64,000 bases of DNA from Candidatus Cohnella colombiensis (lineage in GTDB: Bacteria > Bacillota > Bacilli > Paenibacillales > Paenibacillaceae). The notes under the pieces are model-generated. The model did not search any database, was not told where the DNA came from, and saw nothing but the letters and a program-made list of their open reading frames with translations. Of the stretch, positions 25,358 to 34,430 are shown piece by piece. A program made the translations under genes and the position numbers. Positions within the stretch are counted from its first letter, which is position 1. The number at the start of each line of letters is the position of its first letter. The DNA is taken from NCBI GenBank assembly GCA_029203125.1, contig CP119317.1, positions 2,232,001 through 2,296,000 of the forward strand. Direction: 5' to 3'.

Positions 25358-26526
25358 CGTCTACTCCTCTCAAGCGGCTTCAACTTCGTAACTGCCATCT
25401 GTAATCGCACCGCTATTTCTTCGATATCCTGTTCGTTAAGCTCATCACCAAAACTAATTCGAATACTACCTGTCGCACAATCTTCGCCCTTTCCCATAGC
25501 AAGCAACACCCGAGATGGCTTTAAGCTCTTTGAAGAGCATGCAGATTGTGTAGATACGAACACACCTAGCTCTTCAAGCGTGTGTACAAGCACCTCAGGG
25601 CGCATACCCGGATAAGAAAGATTGACAATATGTGGCGCTACTTGATCTTCAGTCGCTTCCATCCCGTATCCATTTATGATTAGTTCAGGAATATTCTCAA
25701 TCTTATGAATGAGTTTACGACGAAGCTCATACATCTTTTCCCGTCGTAGGGCCATACTTTCCATTGTCAATCGCACAGCTTGCGAAGTGCCGACAATTCC
25801 CGGTACATTCGGCGTTCCCGAGCGTACGCCTGATTCTTGGCCACCACCATTTAATATCGAAGAAAGATGTATCCCTTCTTTTACGAGTAAAAAACCGACA
25901 CCTTTCGGACCACCTAGCTTATGTGCTGATCCTGTATAGATGTGAACTCCTGCTTCTTTCCACACAAAGGGCACTTTTCCGATGGCCTGTACACCATCCA
26001 CATGAAATCGCACATGCGGATGAGATGCAACGGCCTTGGCGATCTGTTCAATCGGCTGAATCGTTCCGACTTCATTGTTGACGTGCATTACACTTATGAG
26101 CACCGTATCTTTGCGAATTGCTCTTTCTATATGGTCAACATTAACTTTACCGAAGCTGTCAACGGGCACGAACGTTACTTCAATACCATGACCCTGTAGT
26201 TGACGAGCAGTTTCATACACAGATGCATGCTCTATCGCTGTCGTTACAATATGCTTCGTCGGTCTTGTTGTACTCAGTAAAGAGCCTTGTATCGCAAGAT
26301 TATTGCTTTCTGTGCCTCCAGATGTAAATACAACTTCCGAAGGGGTTGCTCCGAACCTTTCTGCAATACTTACACGAGCACGTTCCATCAATTTCATCGC
26401 GTCCGTGCCTGCACGATGAAGCGACCCTGGATTTGCATAATGAAGCTTCATAAGCTCAGAAACAGTGTCGATGACCTTCAAATACATCGGTGTTGAAGCA
26501 CTATGATCGCAATAATAAGTACGCAT
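25354..26526 (-). CDS. nifZ: Cysteine desulfurase (NifZ/IscS type)
   Basis: 390-residue PLP enzyme that supplies sulfur from cysteine, here most likely to ThiI. Seen: YYCDHSASTPMYLKV at the start, FTSGGTESNNLAIQG, HVNNEVGTIQP, HVDGVQAIGKVP, the PLP lysine in YTGSAHKLGGPKGVGF, and the active-site cysteine in STQSACSSKSLKPS. I chose ATG 26526, where the family begins; GGGGGA lies 11 bases upstream. In B. subtilis nifZ and thiI are likewise adjacent. Confidence 0.92.
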   Translation of the reverse strand: MRTYYCDHSASTPMYLKVIDTVSELMKLHYANPGSLHRAGTDAMKLMERARVSIAERFGATPSEVVFTSGGTESNNLAIQGSLLSTTRPTKHIVTTAIEHASVYETARQLQGHGIEVTFVPVDSFGKVNVDHIERAIRKDTVLISVMHVNNEVGTIQPIEQIAKAVASHPHVRFHVDGVQAIGKVPFVWKEAGVHIYTGSAHKLGGPKGVGFLLVKEGIHLSSILNGGGQESGVRSGTPNVPGIVGTSQAVRLTMESMALRREKMYELRRKLIHKIENIPELIINGYGMEATEDQVAPHIVNLSYPGMRPEVLVHTLEELGVFVSTQSACSSKSLKPSRVLLAMGKGEDCATGSIRISFGDELNEQDIEEIAVRLQMAVTKLKPLERSRR

Positions 26527-26617
26527 CTGATTTATAATCCCCCGGTTCACAATAAAGGGACCAACAACGGCAAAAAGCATCCGTCTTGATCCCCTAGCAG
26601 TACGATTGTTTGTCTAA

Positions 26618-27313
26618 TTAGCCAGCAATGCGCCAGTTCTGAGTCGCACCAAGCACTTTAGAAATGTAGTTCTGTGTTTCTTGAGGCAATTGCTCATAAG
26701 CTGCTGCTAAATCTTGATCGTTAGTGATGCCCAGTCGATCAATTCTACCTGGCCCAGCATTATAAGCTGCAAGAGCTACACCAATATTGCCATCATATTT
26801 GCGCAACAGGTATGAAAGAAACCTCGTTCCGCCATCAATGTTCTGCTCAGGATCAAAGGAATTCGAAACCCCTAAACCACGAGCTGTACCATCCATTAAT
26901 TGCATGAGCCCTTTCGCTCCAGCCGATGAAACAGCATTCGCATTGAAGGAAGATTCAGATTGAATAACACCTTTAATTAATGCAGGTTCAACACCGTATT
27001 TATTACCAGCAGCAAGGATCAGTTCATCATATGCTGAGAACGAGCCTGATGAATTCGCTAATTGTCCAGACCAAACTGATGATGTAGACATGTGGCCAAT
27101 GGCTTCTAATGACAGCAATGAATTTAGAGAGGATGATCCTGAGGATGCATTCTGCTCATTCGAATTCATATATTGCTGCAATAACATATCGAACACAGTT
27201 GTACCAGTAGCATCCGACGAGTCAGTCGTCGAGCTTGCTAGCGGGTTTACTCCGGAGCTCCACTGTGCGAGAAGCATTTGCTTGACGATACGAGGATCTG
27301 TCGATACATTCAC
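26618..27313 (-). CDS. Lytic transglycosylase, SLT domain
   Basis: About 231 residues. A Ser/Asn-rich, low-complexity N-terminal half (to about 90) is followed by an SLT domain that cleaves peptidoglycan glycan strands. The catalytic glutamate lies in IQSESSFNANAVSSAGAKGLMQL, followed by NIDGGTRFLSYLLRKYDGNIGVALAAYNAGPG. No signal peptide is visible, as in B. subtilis YjbJ-type proteins. Start GTG 27313 is preferred because GGAG lies 9 bases upstream; a TTG at 27328 keeps the frame open but lacks a site. Confidence 0.85.
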   Translation of the reverse strand: MNVSTDPRIVKQMLLAQWSSGVNPLASSTTDSSDATGTTVFDMLLQQYMNSNEQNASSGSSSLNSLLSLEAIGHMSTSSVWSGQLANSSGSFSAYDELILAAGNKYGVEPALIKGVIQSESSFNANAVSSAGAKGLMQLMDGTARGLGVSNSFDPEQNIDGGTRFLSYLLRKYDGNIGVALAAYNAGPGRIDRLGITNDQDLAAAYEQLPQETQNYISKVLGATQNWRIAG

Positions 27314-27430
27314 GTCGGTCGTCTCCAATCATTGTTGTCCGTATTAGTTACTCCAAAATACAGTTATAACTTATTGTACAACAACAATCGACGTCCGACT
27401 AGTCCCGACATTGTTCGCATTACCTACTCC

Positions 27431-27655
27431 TTAGGTCCTGGCATCATCAGACAGCTTAGATCGGAACGTTAAGCAGCAAGTGACGGAAGAAGTCGACGCG
27501 TTATCCTGGTGTCCTTCAAATTCCTGCGCAAACTCCTCAGTCCAATGCTTATTCGCGTGACCATCAATTTCAATCGTAATTTCCTTCGCTCCACACTGAT
27601 TGCCTGCGTCCCAGAACGCACAATTACTCACACTGCATGCGACACCCTTTGGCAA
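27431..27655 (-). CDS. DUF1540 domain protein
   Basis: 74 residues from the TTG at 27655 (LPKGVACSVSNCAFW). The DUF1540 pattern of four cysteines is present: CSVSNC, then NQCGAKEITIEI, then SSVTCCLTF. It is probably a small metal-binding protein; its function is not known. The ribosome binding site AGAGGGGTG lies 6 bases before the TTG and is completely inside the stem of a 12-bp hairpin, so translation may be gated. Confidence 0.82.
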   Translation of the reverse strand: MPKGVACSVSNCAFWDAGNQCGAKEITIEIDGHANKHWTEEFAQEFEGHQDNASTSSVTCCLTFRSKLSDDART

Positions 27656-27661
27656 TAAAAT

Positions 27662-27714
27662 CACCCCTCTGTTAGTGTGCTCCCCGTGGGTACGGTTATG
27701 CGAACAGAGGGGTG
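27662..27714 (-). promoter_or_regulatory. Hairpin sequestering the DUF1540 ribosome binding site
   Basis: 12-bp perfect inverted repeat: CACCCCTCTGTT (27662-27673 on plus) and AACAGAGGGGTG (27703-27714), with a 29-base loop. On the minus strand the downstream arm holds the AGAGGGG site of the DUF1540 gene and is followed by ATTTTATT. It could also act as a terminator for the YpuI-like gene upstream. Confidence 0.6.
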
Positions 27715-27733
27715 GTGTCTATTGGTAGTTAAG

Positions 27734-28234
27734 TTACTTGGATTGACCTTGCATACGACGATGCGTTAAGTAGTCACTTTCATAATAGGAGAGATCGTCA
27801 CGAAGCTCCTCATATACACGCGAAATGCTAAGCACAACATCACGTGCAGCACGGACTGGCTTCGTACGGAATCGAATCGCATCTTGACCCGTATATGCAT
27901 AGCGACCATCCTCGGAGTAGCATTCATTTCTCGGATAGAAAAATGAATTTACACCATTATGATACACTTCGTACAATGCACGCTCAGCTAATTCGATATC
28001 GAAATTCGGGCGTCTTAGCACTGCACCAAGCTTCTCATAAGCGACTTCAGAAAAAACGAGCAAATGACGCATATCTGATAACAGACCACTGTAAAAGCTG
28101 ACTGCTTGTTCGTTATGATCTTGGACGAGCTGAGGTAAAGCATTCGCATTTAAAAATTGTTCAATTTCTTCAATTGCTGTCTTCAATTTACTGCGACTGG
28201 ATTCAGCAAGTTCTTTAGTATTCATTGCCGACAT
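27734..28234 (-). CDS. ypuI: DUF3907 (YpuI-like) protein
   Basis: 166 residues, cytoplasmic and helical. Matches the YpuI pattern: SRSKLKTAIEEIEQFLN, MRHLLVFSEVAYEKLGAVLRRP, HNGVNSFFYPRNECYSEDGRYAYTGQDAIRFR and a C-terminal ELRDDLSYYESDYLTHRR. The function is not known. ATG 28234 is chosen with GGGGAG 6 bases upstream. It probably ends at the inverted repeat that also covers the next gene's ribosome binding site. Confidence 0.82.
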   Translation of the reverse strand: MSAMNTKELAESSRSKLKTAIEEIEQFLNANALPQLVQDHNEQAVSFYSGLLSDMRHLLVFSEVAYEKLGAVLRRPNFDIELAERALYEVYHNGVNSFFYPRNECYSEDGRYAYTGQDAIRFRTKPVRAARDVVLSISRVYEELRDDLSYYESDYLTHRRMQGQSK

Positions 28235-28428
28235 GGGTTGCTCCCCTTTCTGTTTTAGCAAAATCGGTTTGATCAGGGATATCTAGCCAAACTTCTATCA
28301 TCGTACCACAAACAAATCGGAAAAGGTACTCCAACCAACGAAAAAGCTTGTATATTTTCGCACATTCACTTTCATGCTAAGGGTGTAACTTCGACCTCAA
28401 AAGAATATGAAAAAAGGGGATCATCCAC

Positions 28429-30258
28429 ATGCGTCGACCGCTGCTATATGGAACTTTTTTTGTACTTGCCGCTGTATTATTCACAATTCCACTAATCGCG
28501 ACTCCTAGAGTTCATACTCCGCTCAATCAGCAGGCTTCACCGAATCGCATCTCAACTGCTGGAGAAAAGCATTTCAAACAGTTGACGGTACAAAATGATA
28601 TGAAAGCGACCGAAATGCTATCGCGTGCACAAATTGTACGTGACCTAAAATCATTCCTGAGTGTCAGTCCTGGTAAACGACCTACATTATCGAATTGGGT
28701 AAAGCAACATCCCGAAATTATGCGTGCTGAGTGGTCGCGTGGTGCTAAGAAGCAACAAACAGGCACACTTTCCTCTGAATTAGAAACAATGGCTAAAAAA
28801 CCACTTTCCGAAGCTTATTCGCACATCCGTCGCAATAAAGCGTATGTTTCCCCCACATTTACATTCGATAAAGAAAGCTATTATGTCATCGCAGTGACCT
28901 CTTCATCAAAAGAAAGTCTGATCGCCTTGGTCAATGCAGACGTCATCCAGTCCGTAGAACGTCATCAACTCCGTAACCTGCGTCTCGTTCCATATCCATC
29001 TGAAGGTCGTTATCGTATCGAATCCGTCTTACCAAATTCAACTTCAGATACAACGGTTCGAACAGGAGAAGACAATGGCAACGCCAGCCATTATTCTGTC
29101 GACGAGGTCGTCGTGAAATTTCGCAAAACGTTAACGGATCGCGAATTGTTGGAGCTTCGTAAAACACTGGGGCTAACCGTCGTTCGTCATACACGTGAAA
29201 TCTATATTTTCCGTTCTACAAAAATGAAAACTGAAGAGCTTATGACCTATTTCCGCAAACATTGGAACCCTGAATTTGTTGAACCTCACTACCTATACAT
29301 GACGAATGAGCTACCATCGGGACAGCCTATCGTGCCAAATGACACGCTTTATTCTGAATATCAGTGGAATTTACCTGAGATAGCAACTGAATATGGATGG
29401 GATTTAAGTAAAGGCAGCAAAGATATTGTTGTCGCAGTCATCGATACGGGAGTTCAAGCTGATCATCCCGATCTTCAAGGGCGATTAGTTGAAGGGGTGA
29501 ATATTGTTGATCCCTCTAGTCCACCCGACGATGATGTCGGTCATGGAACCCATGTAGCAGGTATTATCGCCGCAGAGGTAAACAACAACGAAGGTGTTGC
29601 GGGAATGACCTGGTATACGAAAATTATGCCCATCAAGTCGCTCGATAGCTCCGGAGCAGGTTCAACCTATTCGGTTGCTGAGGGAATCATATGGGCTGTT
29701 GATCACGGCGCTAATATTATCAATATGAGCTTAGGCAACTACGCGGAAGCGGATTTTCTTCATGATGCATTGAAATATGCGTATGATCACGGTGTGCTCC
29801 TCGTTGCCGCAAGCGGAAACGATAATACTGACCGCCCTGGCTACCCTGCCGCGTACCCTGAGGTGCTTGCTGTTGCCGCTACCGAGCCCGATGAATCGCG
29901 AGCAGAATATTCTAACTTTGGCGATTATATTGACATCGCTGCACCAGGCTCCTCGATTCCGAGCACATATATCGGTAGTCGCTACGCCGCATTATCCGGA
30001 ACCTCGATGGCATGTCCGCATGTTGCTGCTTTAGGATCATTAGTTCAAGCGATAAATCCAAAGCTGAGCAACGCTGAGATTATGGATATATTAAAGCATA
30101 CAGCGAAAGATCTCGGAGCAGTTGGTAAAGATAACGAATTCGGTTTCGGCCAAATTGATGTGACTTCGGCACTACAGGCTGCAGGTGGTCAAAGCCAATC
30201 GTTACAGCTACTTCCGAACCAATTCCGCAAAGAATTAGAGCGATTAAAAGTGCAATAG
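28429..30258 (+). CDS. Secreted S8 (subtilisin-like) serine protease
   Basis: 609-residue exported protease. A signal peptide (about 1-27) is followed by a long propeptide region (about 30-300) with an inhibitor-like part VDEVVVKFRKTLTDRELLELR, then the catalytic domain (about 310-595). The triad is complete: D339 (AVIDTG), H372 (GHGTHVAG) and S526 (SGTSMACPH), with the oxyanion N464 (AASGN). No C-terminal extension or wall anchor is seen. AAAAGGGG precedes the start. It probably degrades external protein; the substrate is not shown. It is convergent with the next gene. Confidence 0.93.
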   Translation: MRRPLLYGTFFVLAAVLFTIPLIATPRVHTPLNQQASPNRISTAGEKHFKQLTVQNDMKATEMLSRAQIVRDLKSFLSVSPGKRPTLSNWVKQHPEIMRAEWSRGAKKQQTGTLSSELETMAKKPLSEAYSHIRRNKAYVSPTFTFDKESYYVIAVTSSSKESLIALVNADVIQSVERHQLRNLRLVPYPSEGRYRIESVLPNSTSDTTVRTGEDNGNASHYSVDEVVVKFRKTLTDRELLELRKTLGLTVVRHTREIYIFRSTKMKTEELMTYFRKHWNPEFVEPHYLYMTNELPSGQPIVPNDTLYSEYQWNLPEIATEYGWDLSKGSKDIVVAVIDTGVQADHPDLQGRLVEGVNIVDPSSPPDDDVGHGTHVAGIIAAEVNNNEGVAGMTWYTKIMPIKSLDSSGAGSTYSVAEGIIWAVDHGANIINMSLGNYAEADFLHDALKYAYDHGVLLVAASGNDNTDRPGYPAAYPEVLAVAATEPDESRAEYSNFGDYIDIAAPGSSIPSTYIGSRYAALSGTSMACPHVAALGSLVQAINPKLSNAEIMDILKHTAKDLGAVGKDNEFGFGQIDVTSALQAAGGQSQSLQLLPNQFRKELERLKVQ

Positions 30259-30292
30259 CGTGGCTGAAGCTGTCTTAGGTGGTTTGCGTTTT

Positions 30293-30443
30293 ATCGATTA
30301 TGGGTTTTAGGGATGTATCTCCTCCGGTTGCTATTGAGATCGTGAAATTTGAATGGGTAACCCCTTAACAAGGTGATTTCACGATCTCAAAGGCAAACGC
30401 TGTCGCTCCTACAGGAGATACATTCCCTCTTTTATATATCGAT
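30293..30443. repeat. Structured intergenic repeat, copy 1
   Basis: 151-bp element bounded by ATCGAT at both ends. The outer arms AGGGATGTATCTCCT (30309-30323) and AGGAGATACATTCCCT (30413-30428) pair with one bulged base. The inner arms TTGAGATCGTGAAAT (30334-30348) and ATTTCACGATCTCAA (30376-30390) are a perfect 15-bp stem. The single-stranded CGCTGTCGCTCCT is identical in copy 2. It lies between convergent genes and could act as a terminator. A left-flank trace GCTGTCTTAGGTGG resembles the end of the MITE around copy 2. Confidence 0.85.
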
Positions 30444-30466
30444 TTGTACAATCAATATTCCATGGA

Positions 30467-31471
30467 TTACTTCGATCGCTTAAACAAACCATCTACATAT
30501 ACATTATGACCGAAGTAGCCATCCCCTGTCGTACTTACTCGAAAGGTATCATTCGAAAAAAAAGTAAAGGTAAGAGTGAAGTCGAACCCTTCTGCCTTGT
30601 ACACAGCTTGATTACTAGTGAGTATTGCAACTCCTTGATCAATATTTCCTATATTCACATTTCCATTCTCGATCCCTTTGTCATCGCCATTCACATGAAA
30701 GGCATCTAGAGTAAAAGCAACGCGATCACCTTTGATTTGATGAATCACGATCGTGGATTCGTCGTATTTCGTTGAATCCGCATTTATAAAATTACCGACA
30801 AAGCTTTCAACGTCGACTGGTTTGACTAAACTATATACTTGCTTCATAGTTATTGTACGATCTGTGATAGCATCCAAGACACGTTCTTCCAAGACGAGAT
30901 CTTCGACAAAGCCACCCCACGAATCATTTTTGAATATAAACACATCTGAGAACGGATTCACCCCGTCTTGACCGACGCCAGTAATGAAATTGGCAATAAC
31001 AACAATATCCGTATAACCACTCTTTAAGCTTTCCGGATCGATGTCCTTAAAGGCGATCGCTTCGAAAGAACTGAACATCGGATGACTGTCACCGCGTTCA
31101 GGAGTCAGCACAATTTGTTTATCTTCACCCCTCAGCACTAACACTACTGGAAATTCCTCTTCGAGGCCATACCGTGTAAGAGGAGTCACCGTTAGTTCCC
31201 CGATTTCCTCGAACTGCTGGGTAAACACATGTTCCTTCTCAACTTGGTAACCCTGCTCAATCAAACGCGCTAGCTCCGTCTGTACAGGCGGCGTTGCTTC
31301 GGAGGATGTTTCTGGCAATTGCTCGGGTAGATCAGTCGCTACAGACTCGGTTTCCTGATTGTTCGCTGATTCTGAAGGTTGTATCGCTTTAGTCGCATCG
31401 GATGCAACATTGCTCGAAGCACAACCACTTAATACCATAATCATTAGGATCATTATGTACATTTTTCGCAT
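30467..31471 (-). CDS. Putative lipoprotein of unknown function
   Basis: 334 residues. A short signal MRKMYIMILMIMVLSGC ends in lipobox LSGC, then a Ser/Glu/Pro-rich linker (to about 85). The rest is a mixed alpha/beta domain (about 90-334) with a beta-rich end (FDFTLTFTFFSNDTFRVSTTGDGYFGHNVYVDGLFKRS). I do not recognise the family. ATG 31471 is chosen because it puts the signal peptide at the N-terminus; the ribosome binding site is weak. It lies between the protease and cluster A. Confidence 0.75.
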   Translation of the reverse strand: MRKMYIMILMIMVLSGCASSNVASDATKAIQPSESANNQETESVATDLPEQLPETSSEATPPVQTELARLIEQGYQVEKEHVFTQQFEEIGELTVTPLTRYGLEEEFPVVLVLRGEDKQIVLTPERGDSHPMFSSFEAIAFKDIDPESLKSGYTDIVVIANFITGVGQDGVNPFSDVFIFKNDSWGGFVEDLVLEERVLDAITDRTITMKQVYSLVKPVDVESFVGNFINADSTKYDESTIVIHQIKGDRVAFTLDAFHVNGDDKGIENGNVNIGNIDQGVAILTSNQAVYKAEGFDFTLTFTFFSNDTFRVSTTGDGYFGHNVYVDGLFKRSK

Positions 31472-31545
31472 CTCATTACCCGCTTCCATATCAATTGCTG
31501 ACATTGTAATAGACGACAGTGAACATGCTTTAGTTTCAAAAAAAA

Positions 31546-31576
31546 AGCCAACTCCTGAAACTTACAGGAATCAGCT
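31546..31576 (-). terminator. Terminator of cluster A
   Basis: AGCTGATTCCTG pairs with CAGGAGTTGGCT (12 bp, three G-U), 7-base loop, followed on the minus strand by nine T. It starts 9 bases past the end of the DUF6259-like gene. Confidence 0.88.
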
Positions 31577-31584
31577 TGATTGCG

Positions 31585-34317
31585 TCAATAAGCTTCAACT
31601 TCTGAAATTTGAGCAGCAGGCCATGCTGTATTCGTTACGACAGTCAATCGTACGAATCGTGTATGGGTTTCACCAAGTTCGATGACGACCTCGTTTGCCT
31701 TTTTCGGGTCGAAGGTGTACGCCTTAGATGGGATTAAAGTACGGAATGTGTTCCCATCAGCGCTGACCAGCACTTCGATCTCTTGGTCTCGCGCTTCCCA
31801 AGCGTCCTGTGGTGGTAGCTTGAGTATGAGCTTGCTAATCGTCTTTTCGGCTCCTAAATCCAGCGTGAGAGATTGCGGGAATTTTTGAGATGTGCTTTCC
31901 CAGTAGGTATATGGGTCGCCATCAACCGCGAATTCAGGTGCAAACGGTTCAGCGGTCATCGAGGTTGCGAAAACCTTTTGTCCGACTGCGACGTTCATTT
32001 GAACTTTCACTTTCTCGAACGTTTCTTTAACTTGAATTGCAGCCTCGGAACTTGTTAGCTCTACATATGCAACTTTTTGATCTTTGATGAGAGCAATATA
32101 GTCAAATTCCACAAATCCCGCTTGCTCTTTCACAGCCAAATCGGCAATCTTCTTACCGTTCGCTTGATAAGCTGTCGCAATTGCATGCGGCCATCCCGCA
32201 CCTTGCTCGATGCGAAGTGTTGTATCAGCACCAATCGGTTGATAAATTACGATTTTGTCCTTATTTCTCACTTGTACGATATGATGCTCACCTTCATCTA
32301 ATTCAAGCCCATTCAATCTCGAGTAGCTTCCTGCCCGACGATTCGCTTCAGCTACAATGACCTCGTATCCGCCAGGAGCAAGTGTTGTATTTCCATCTAC
32401 GTTATAGGTTTGTTGTTTATCCCAGTTCGCTGTTACGACCGCTTTACCGAAATTTGTGCGTGTCACCGTTGGTGTCACTTGTTCGTAGCTCTGTACGAGA
32501 GCATCGACATACGAGGACAGAATATATTTCTGATAAATCCCAGTCAGGTCGATCCATGGATTTGAAACACCGTTAAACAAGTCCGTGCTTAAGTTATAGC
32601 CCATCGCCAAGTTCCAACGCAACATATCGGGATCATCTGTCATCGTCTCAGCAGCCAAATCATGATGAAATAACATCACTTTATCACGAAGGAGCATACT
32701 AGCCATTGGATAATACTCTGTGTACATAGCTGTGTTTTTCCGATAACCAAGCGTATCCCACAAGTAGGTTGAGCCCATGAAGCCAACAGCATCGTTTGCG
32801 AGTACGTCCGTTCCATCCTCCATATACATCGGGTATGTTAGCGCTTTGAAGTAATTTCTAACTCCTTGAAAATAGGCTGAGGAAGGATCAGTCCCCTCAG
32901 GAATACTCTCGTTAAATACGTACGGAGAATTTCGAATGCCCCACTGATCCTCGAAAATACCGTTAAAGCCCGCTTCCTGAATCAACTTCTGATGTTCTAT
33001 AGCTGTCCGTTCCGCGAAGAATGGGTGCCCCGTATTTACAACAAAGCCACTATGCCTGCCGTAGTCTTCCTGCATCATCGCCCCATTATCCTTGCGAACA
33101 ATTAAGTCTTCCATCGTCGTTCCACTAGGCAATTTCGCTAATGTAGGAGAATGGTTGCCCCACCATGACATGTTCGTATAGGGAATGACTAGATTGCCTT
33201 TATCTTTCGCTCCCTTTACGAATGCTTTGAAAGCAGGCTCGCCTCCCCATTGCGCATCAGGCGGGTAAAAATCTGGGTAATTCTCGTCATGTCCGCCTTT
33301 TTGAAAGCCAACGAGATGCAAAACGCCCTCGTAATTCAGTTTGTTAACATAATTGTTCGTAAGATTGCTCCAGCTGCCGTCCTTAATCGCTGAAATATCA
33401 AGCTTGTAAAAGGGAGATTGATAATACTGCTCTTTCTGCTCACCCAGCTTATCGGACAAAGCTCGATACTCATCTATTTTGGAAAGCTCTCGGAAGCTAG
33501 CGATCGTAGACTCATACCCACCTAGCTCTAGTACAACGGAAGGACTGGTCCATTTCATTTGTGGGTTAATCCACGTTTTGTAATTGTGAACGATGCCTGT
33601 CTTGCCGGAATCATCGACCTGGTTTTTGAAGCCGAGATCGACGGTTGCGACTACGTCATCGTGCAAATCATATAGGGCCAAATCTCCGCCTGACGTTCTC
33701 AGTCCTACATATGGAGCGAACATCACACCCGGATATTGATCCTGGTAGGAATTGCTTTCCTTGAAAAAGGCATCTTTCAGCTTAGCTCCAGGAAGCATAG
33801 GTAGTAACGCATCCTGTACAACATTCGATTGTACCTTTAACTCGTTTGGAAACCGGAACGACTTAATAGGCTGGTTCGATTGATTATCTACCTCAGCAGT
33901 GAAGTAAATGCGACTATCTTCGGAAAAACGGACTTTAACGTCGACTCCAACAACTCCACCATAGTGGAAGCTTAATTGCCCTTTCTGCCTGCTCCAATCA
34001 TAGCTGAATTCGGCTGCCTGCTTTCCATTCAGCGACTTGTCGTCCTGCAGAAATGCCCACCACAACGTATTTTCCCGGTTACCTAGCGTTACATTCTCAC
34101 CTGTTGATGCATTGTTCAAATAGGCGATTGCTCCATTGTCTTCATAAAAGGCGATTTCGTAATTGGAATGCTTCACAATTATTAAACCGTTATCTTTCGT
34201 AAAACTCGCTACACTTTTGAATGGTGCATAGATTAGTAATAATGCCACCCCCAGCAGGACAACGATAAATCCGCTTACAATCCAAGTCACTTTGGATTGC
34301 ATCTTCGGTTTAATCAC
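31585..34317 (-). CDS. DUF6259-like glycoside hydrolase candidate with C-terminal F5/8 type C domain
   Basis: 910 residues from the GTG at 34317, with GAGGGAG 8 bases upstream. An N-terminal membrane anchor (about 9-30) precedes a beta-rich domain (about 40-300). A probable TIM-barrel region follows (about 310-620) with YEGVLHLVGFQKGGHDENYPDFYPP, GNLVIPYTNMSWWGNHSPT and FNGIFEDQWGIRNSPY, where the E and D could be catalytic. A C-terminal F5/8 type C (discoidin, CBM32-like) domain occupies the last 135 residues (FAVDGDPYTYWESTSQKFPQSL). I place it in the DUF6259 type by overall look, without a search. It is last in cluster A and likely acts at the cell surface on the imported glycan; the substrate is unknown. 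Confidence 0.75.
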   Translation of the reverse strand: MIKPKMQSKVTWIVSGFIVVLLGVALLLIYAPFKSVASFTKDNGLIIVKHSNYEIAFYEDNGAIAYLNNASTGENVTLGNRENTLWWAFLQDDKSLNGKQAAEFSYDWSRQKGQLSFHYGGVVGVDVKVRFSEDSRIYFTAEVDNQSNQPIKSFRFPNELKVQSNVVQDALLPMLPGAKLKDAFFKESNSYQDQYPGVMFAPYVGLRTSGGDLALYDLHDDVVATVDLGFKNQVDDSGKTGIVHNYKTWINPQMKWTSPSVVLELGGYESTIASFRELSKIDEYRALSDKLGEQKEQYYQSPFYKLDISAIKDGSWSNLTNNYVNKLNYEGVLHLVGFQKGGHDENYPDFYPPDAQWGGEPAFKAFVKGAKDKGNLVIPYTNMSWWGNHSPTLAKLPSGTTMEDLIVRKDNGAMMQEDYGRHSGFVVNTGHPFFAERTAIEHQKLIQEAGFNGIFEDQWGIRNSPYVFNESIPEGTDPSSAYFQGVRNYFKALTYPMYMEDGTDVLANDAVGFMGSTYLWDTLGYRKNTAMYTEYYPMASMLLRDKVMLFHHDLAAETMTDDPDMLRWNLAMGYNLSTDLFNGVSNPWIDLTGIYQKYILSSYVDALVQSYEQVTPTVTRTNFGKAVVTANWDKQQTYNVDGNTTLAPGGYEVIVAEANRRAGSYSRLNGLELDEGEHHIVQVRNKDKIVIYQPIGADTTLRIEQGAGWPHAIATAYQANGKKIADLAVKEQAGFVEFDYIALIKDQKVAYVELTSSEAAIQVKETFEKVKVQMNVAVGQKVFATSMTAEPFAPEFAVDGDPYTYWESTSQKFPQSLTLDLGAEKTISKLILKLPPQDAWEARDQEIEVLVSADGNTFRTLIPSKAYTFDPKKANEVVIELGETHTRFVRLTVVTNTAWPAAQISEVEAY

Positions 34318-34373
34318 ACACTTCTCTCCCTCTATTGAATTTGTAATTCGAAGGAATGCTGCGCCTTGATTGA

Positions 34374-34423
34374 ACAAAGGGTTGCCCCCTTGCAAACCTT
34401 CGTTTGCATAGGCAACCCTTTGT
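34374..34423 (-). terminator. Hairpin between the binding-protein and DUF6259-like genes
   Basis: 13-bp outer stem ACAAAGGGTTGCC / GGCAACCCTTTGT with an inner GCAAAC / GTTTGC hairpin, 7 bases past the binding-protein stop. The T-run is weak, so it may be a partial terminator or an mRNA-stabilising hairpin that lowers expression of the distal gene. Confidence 0.6.
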
Positions 34424-34430
34424 GATATGA

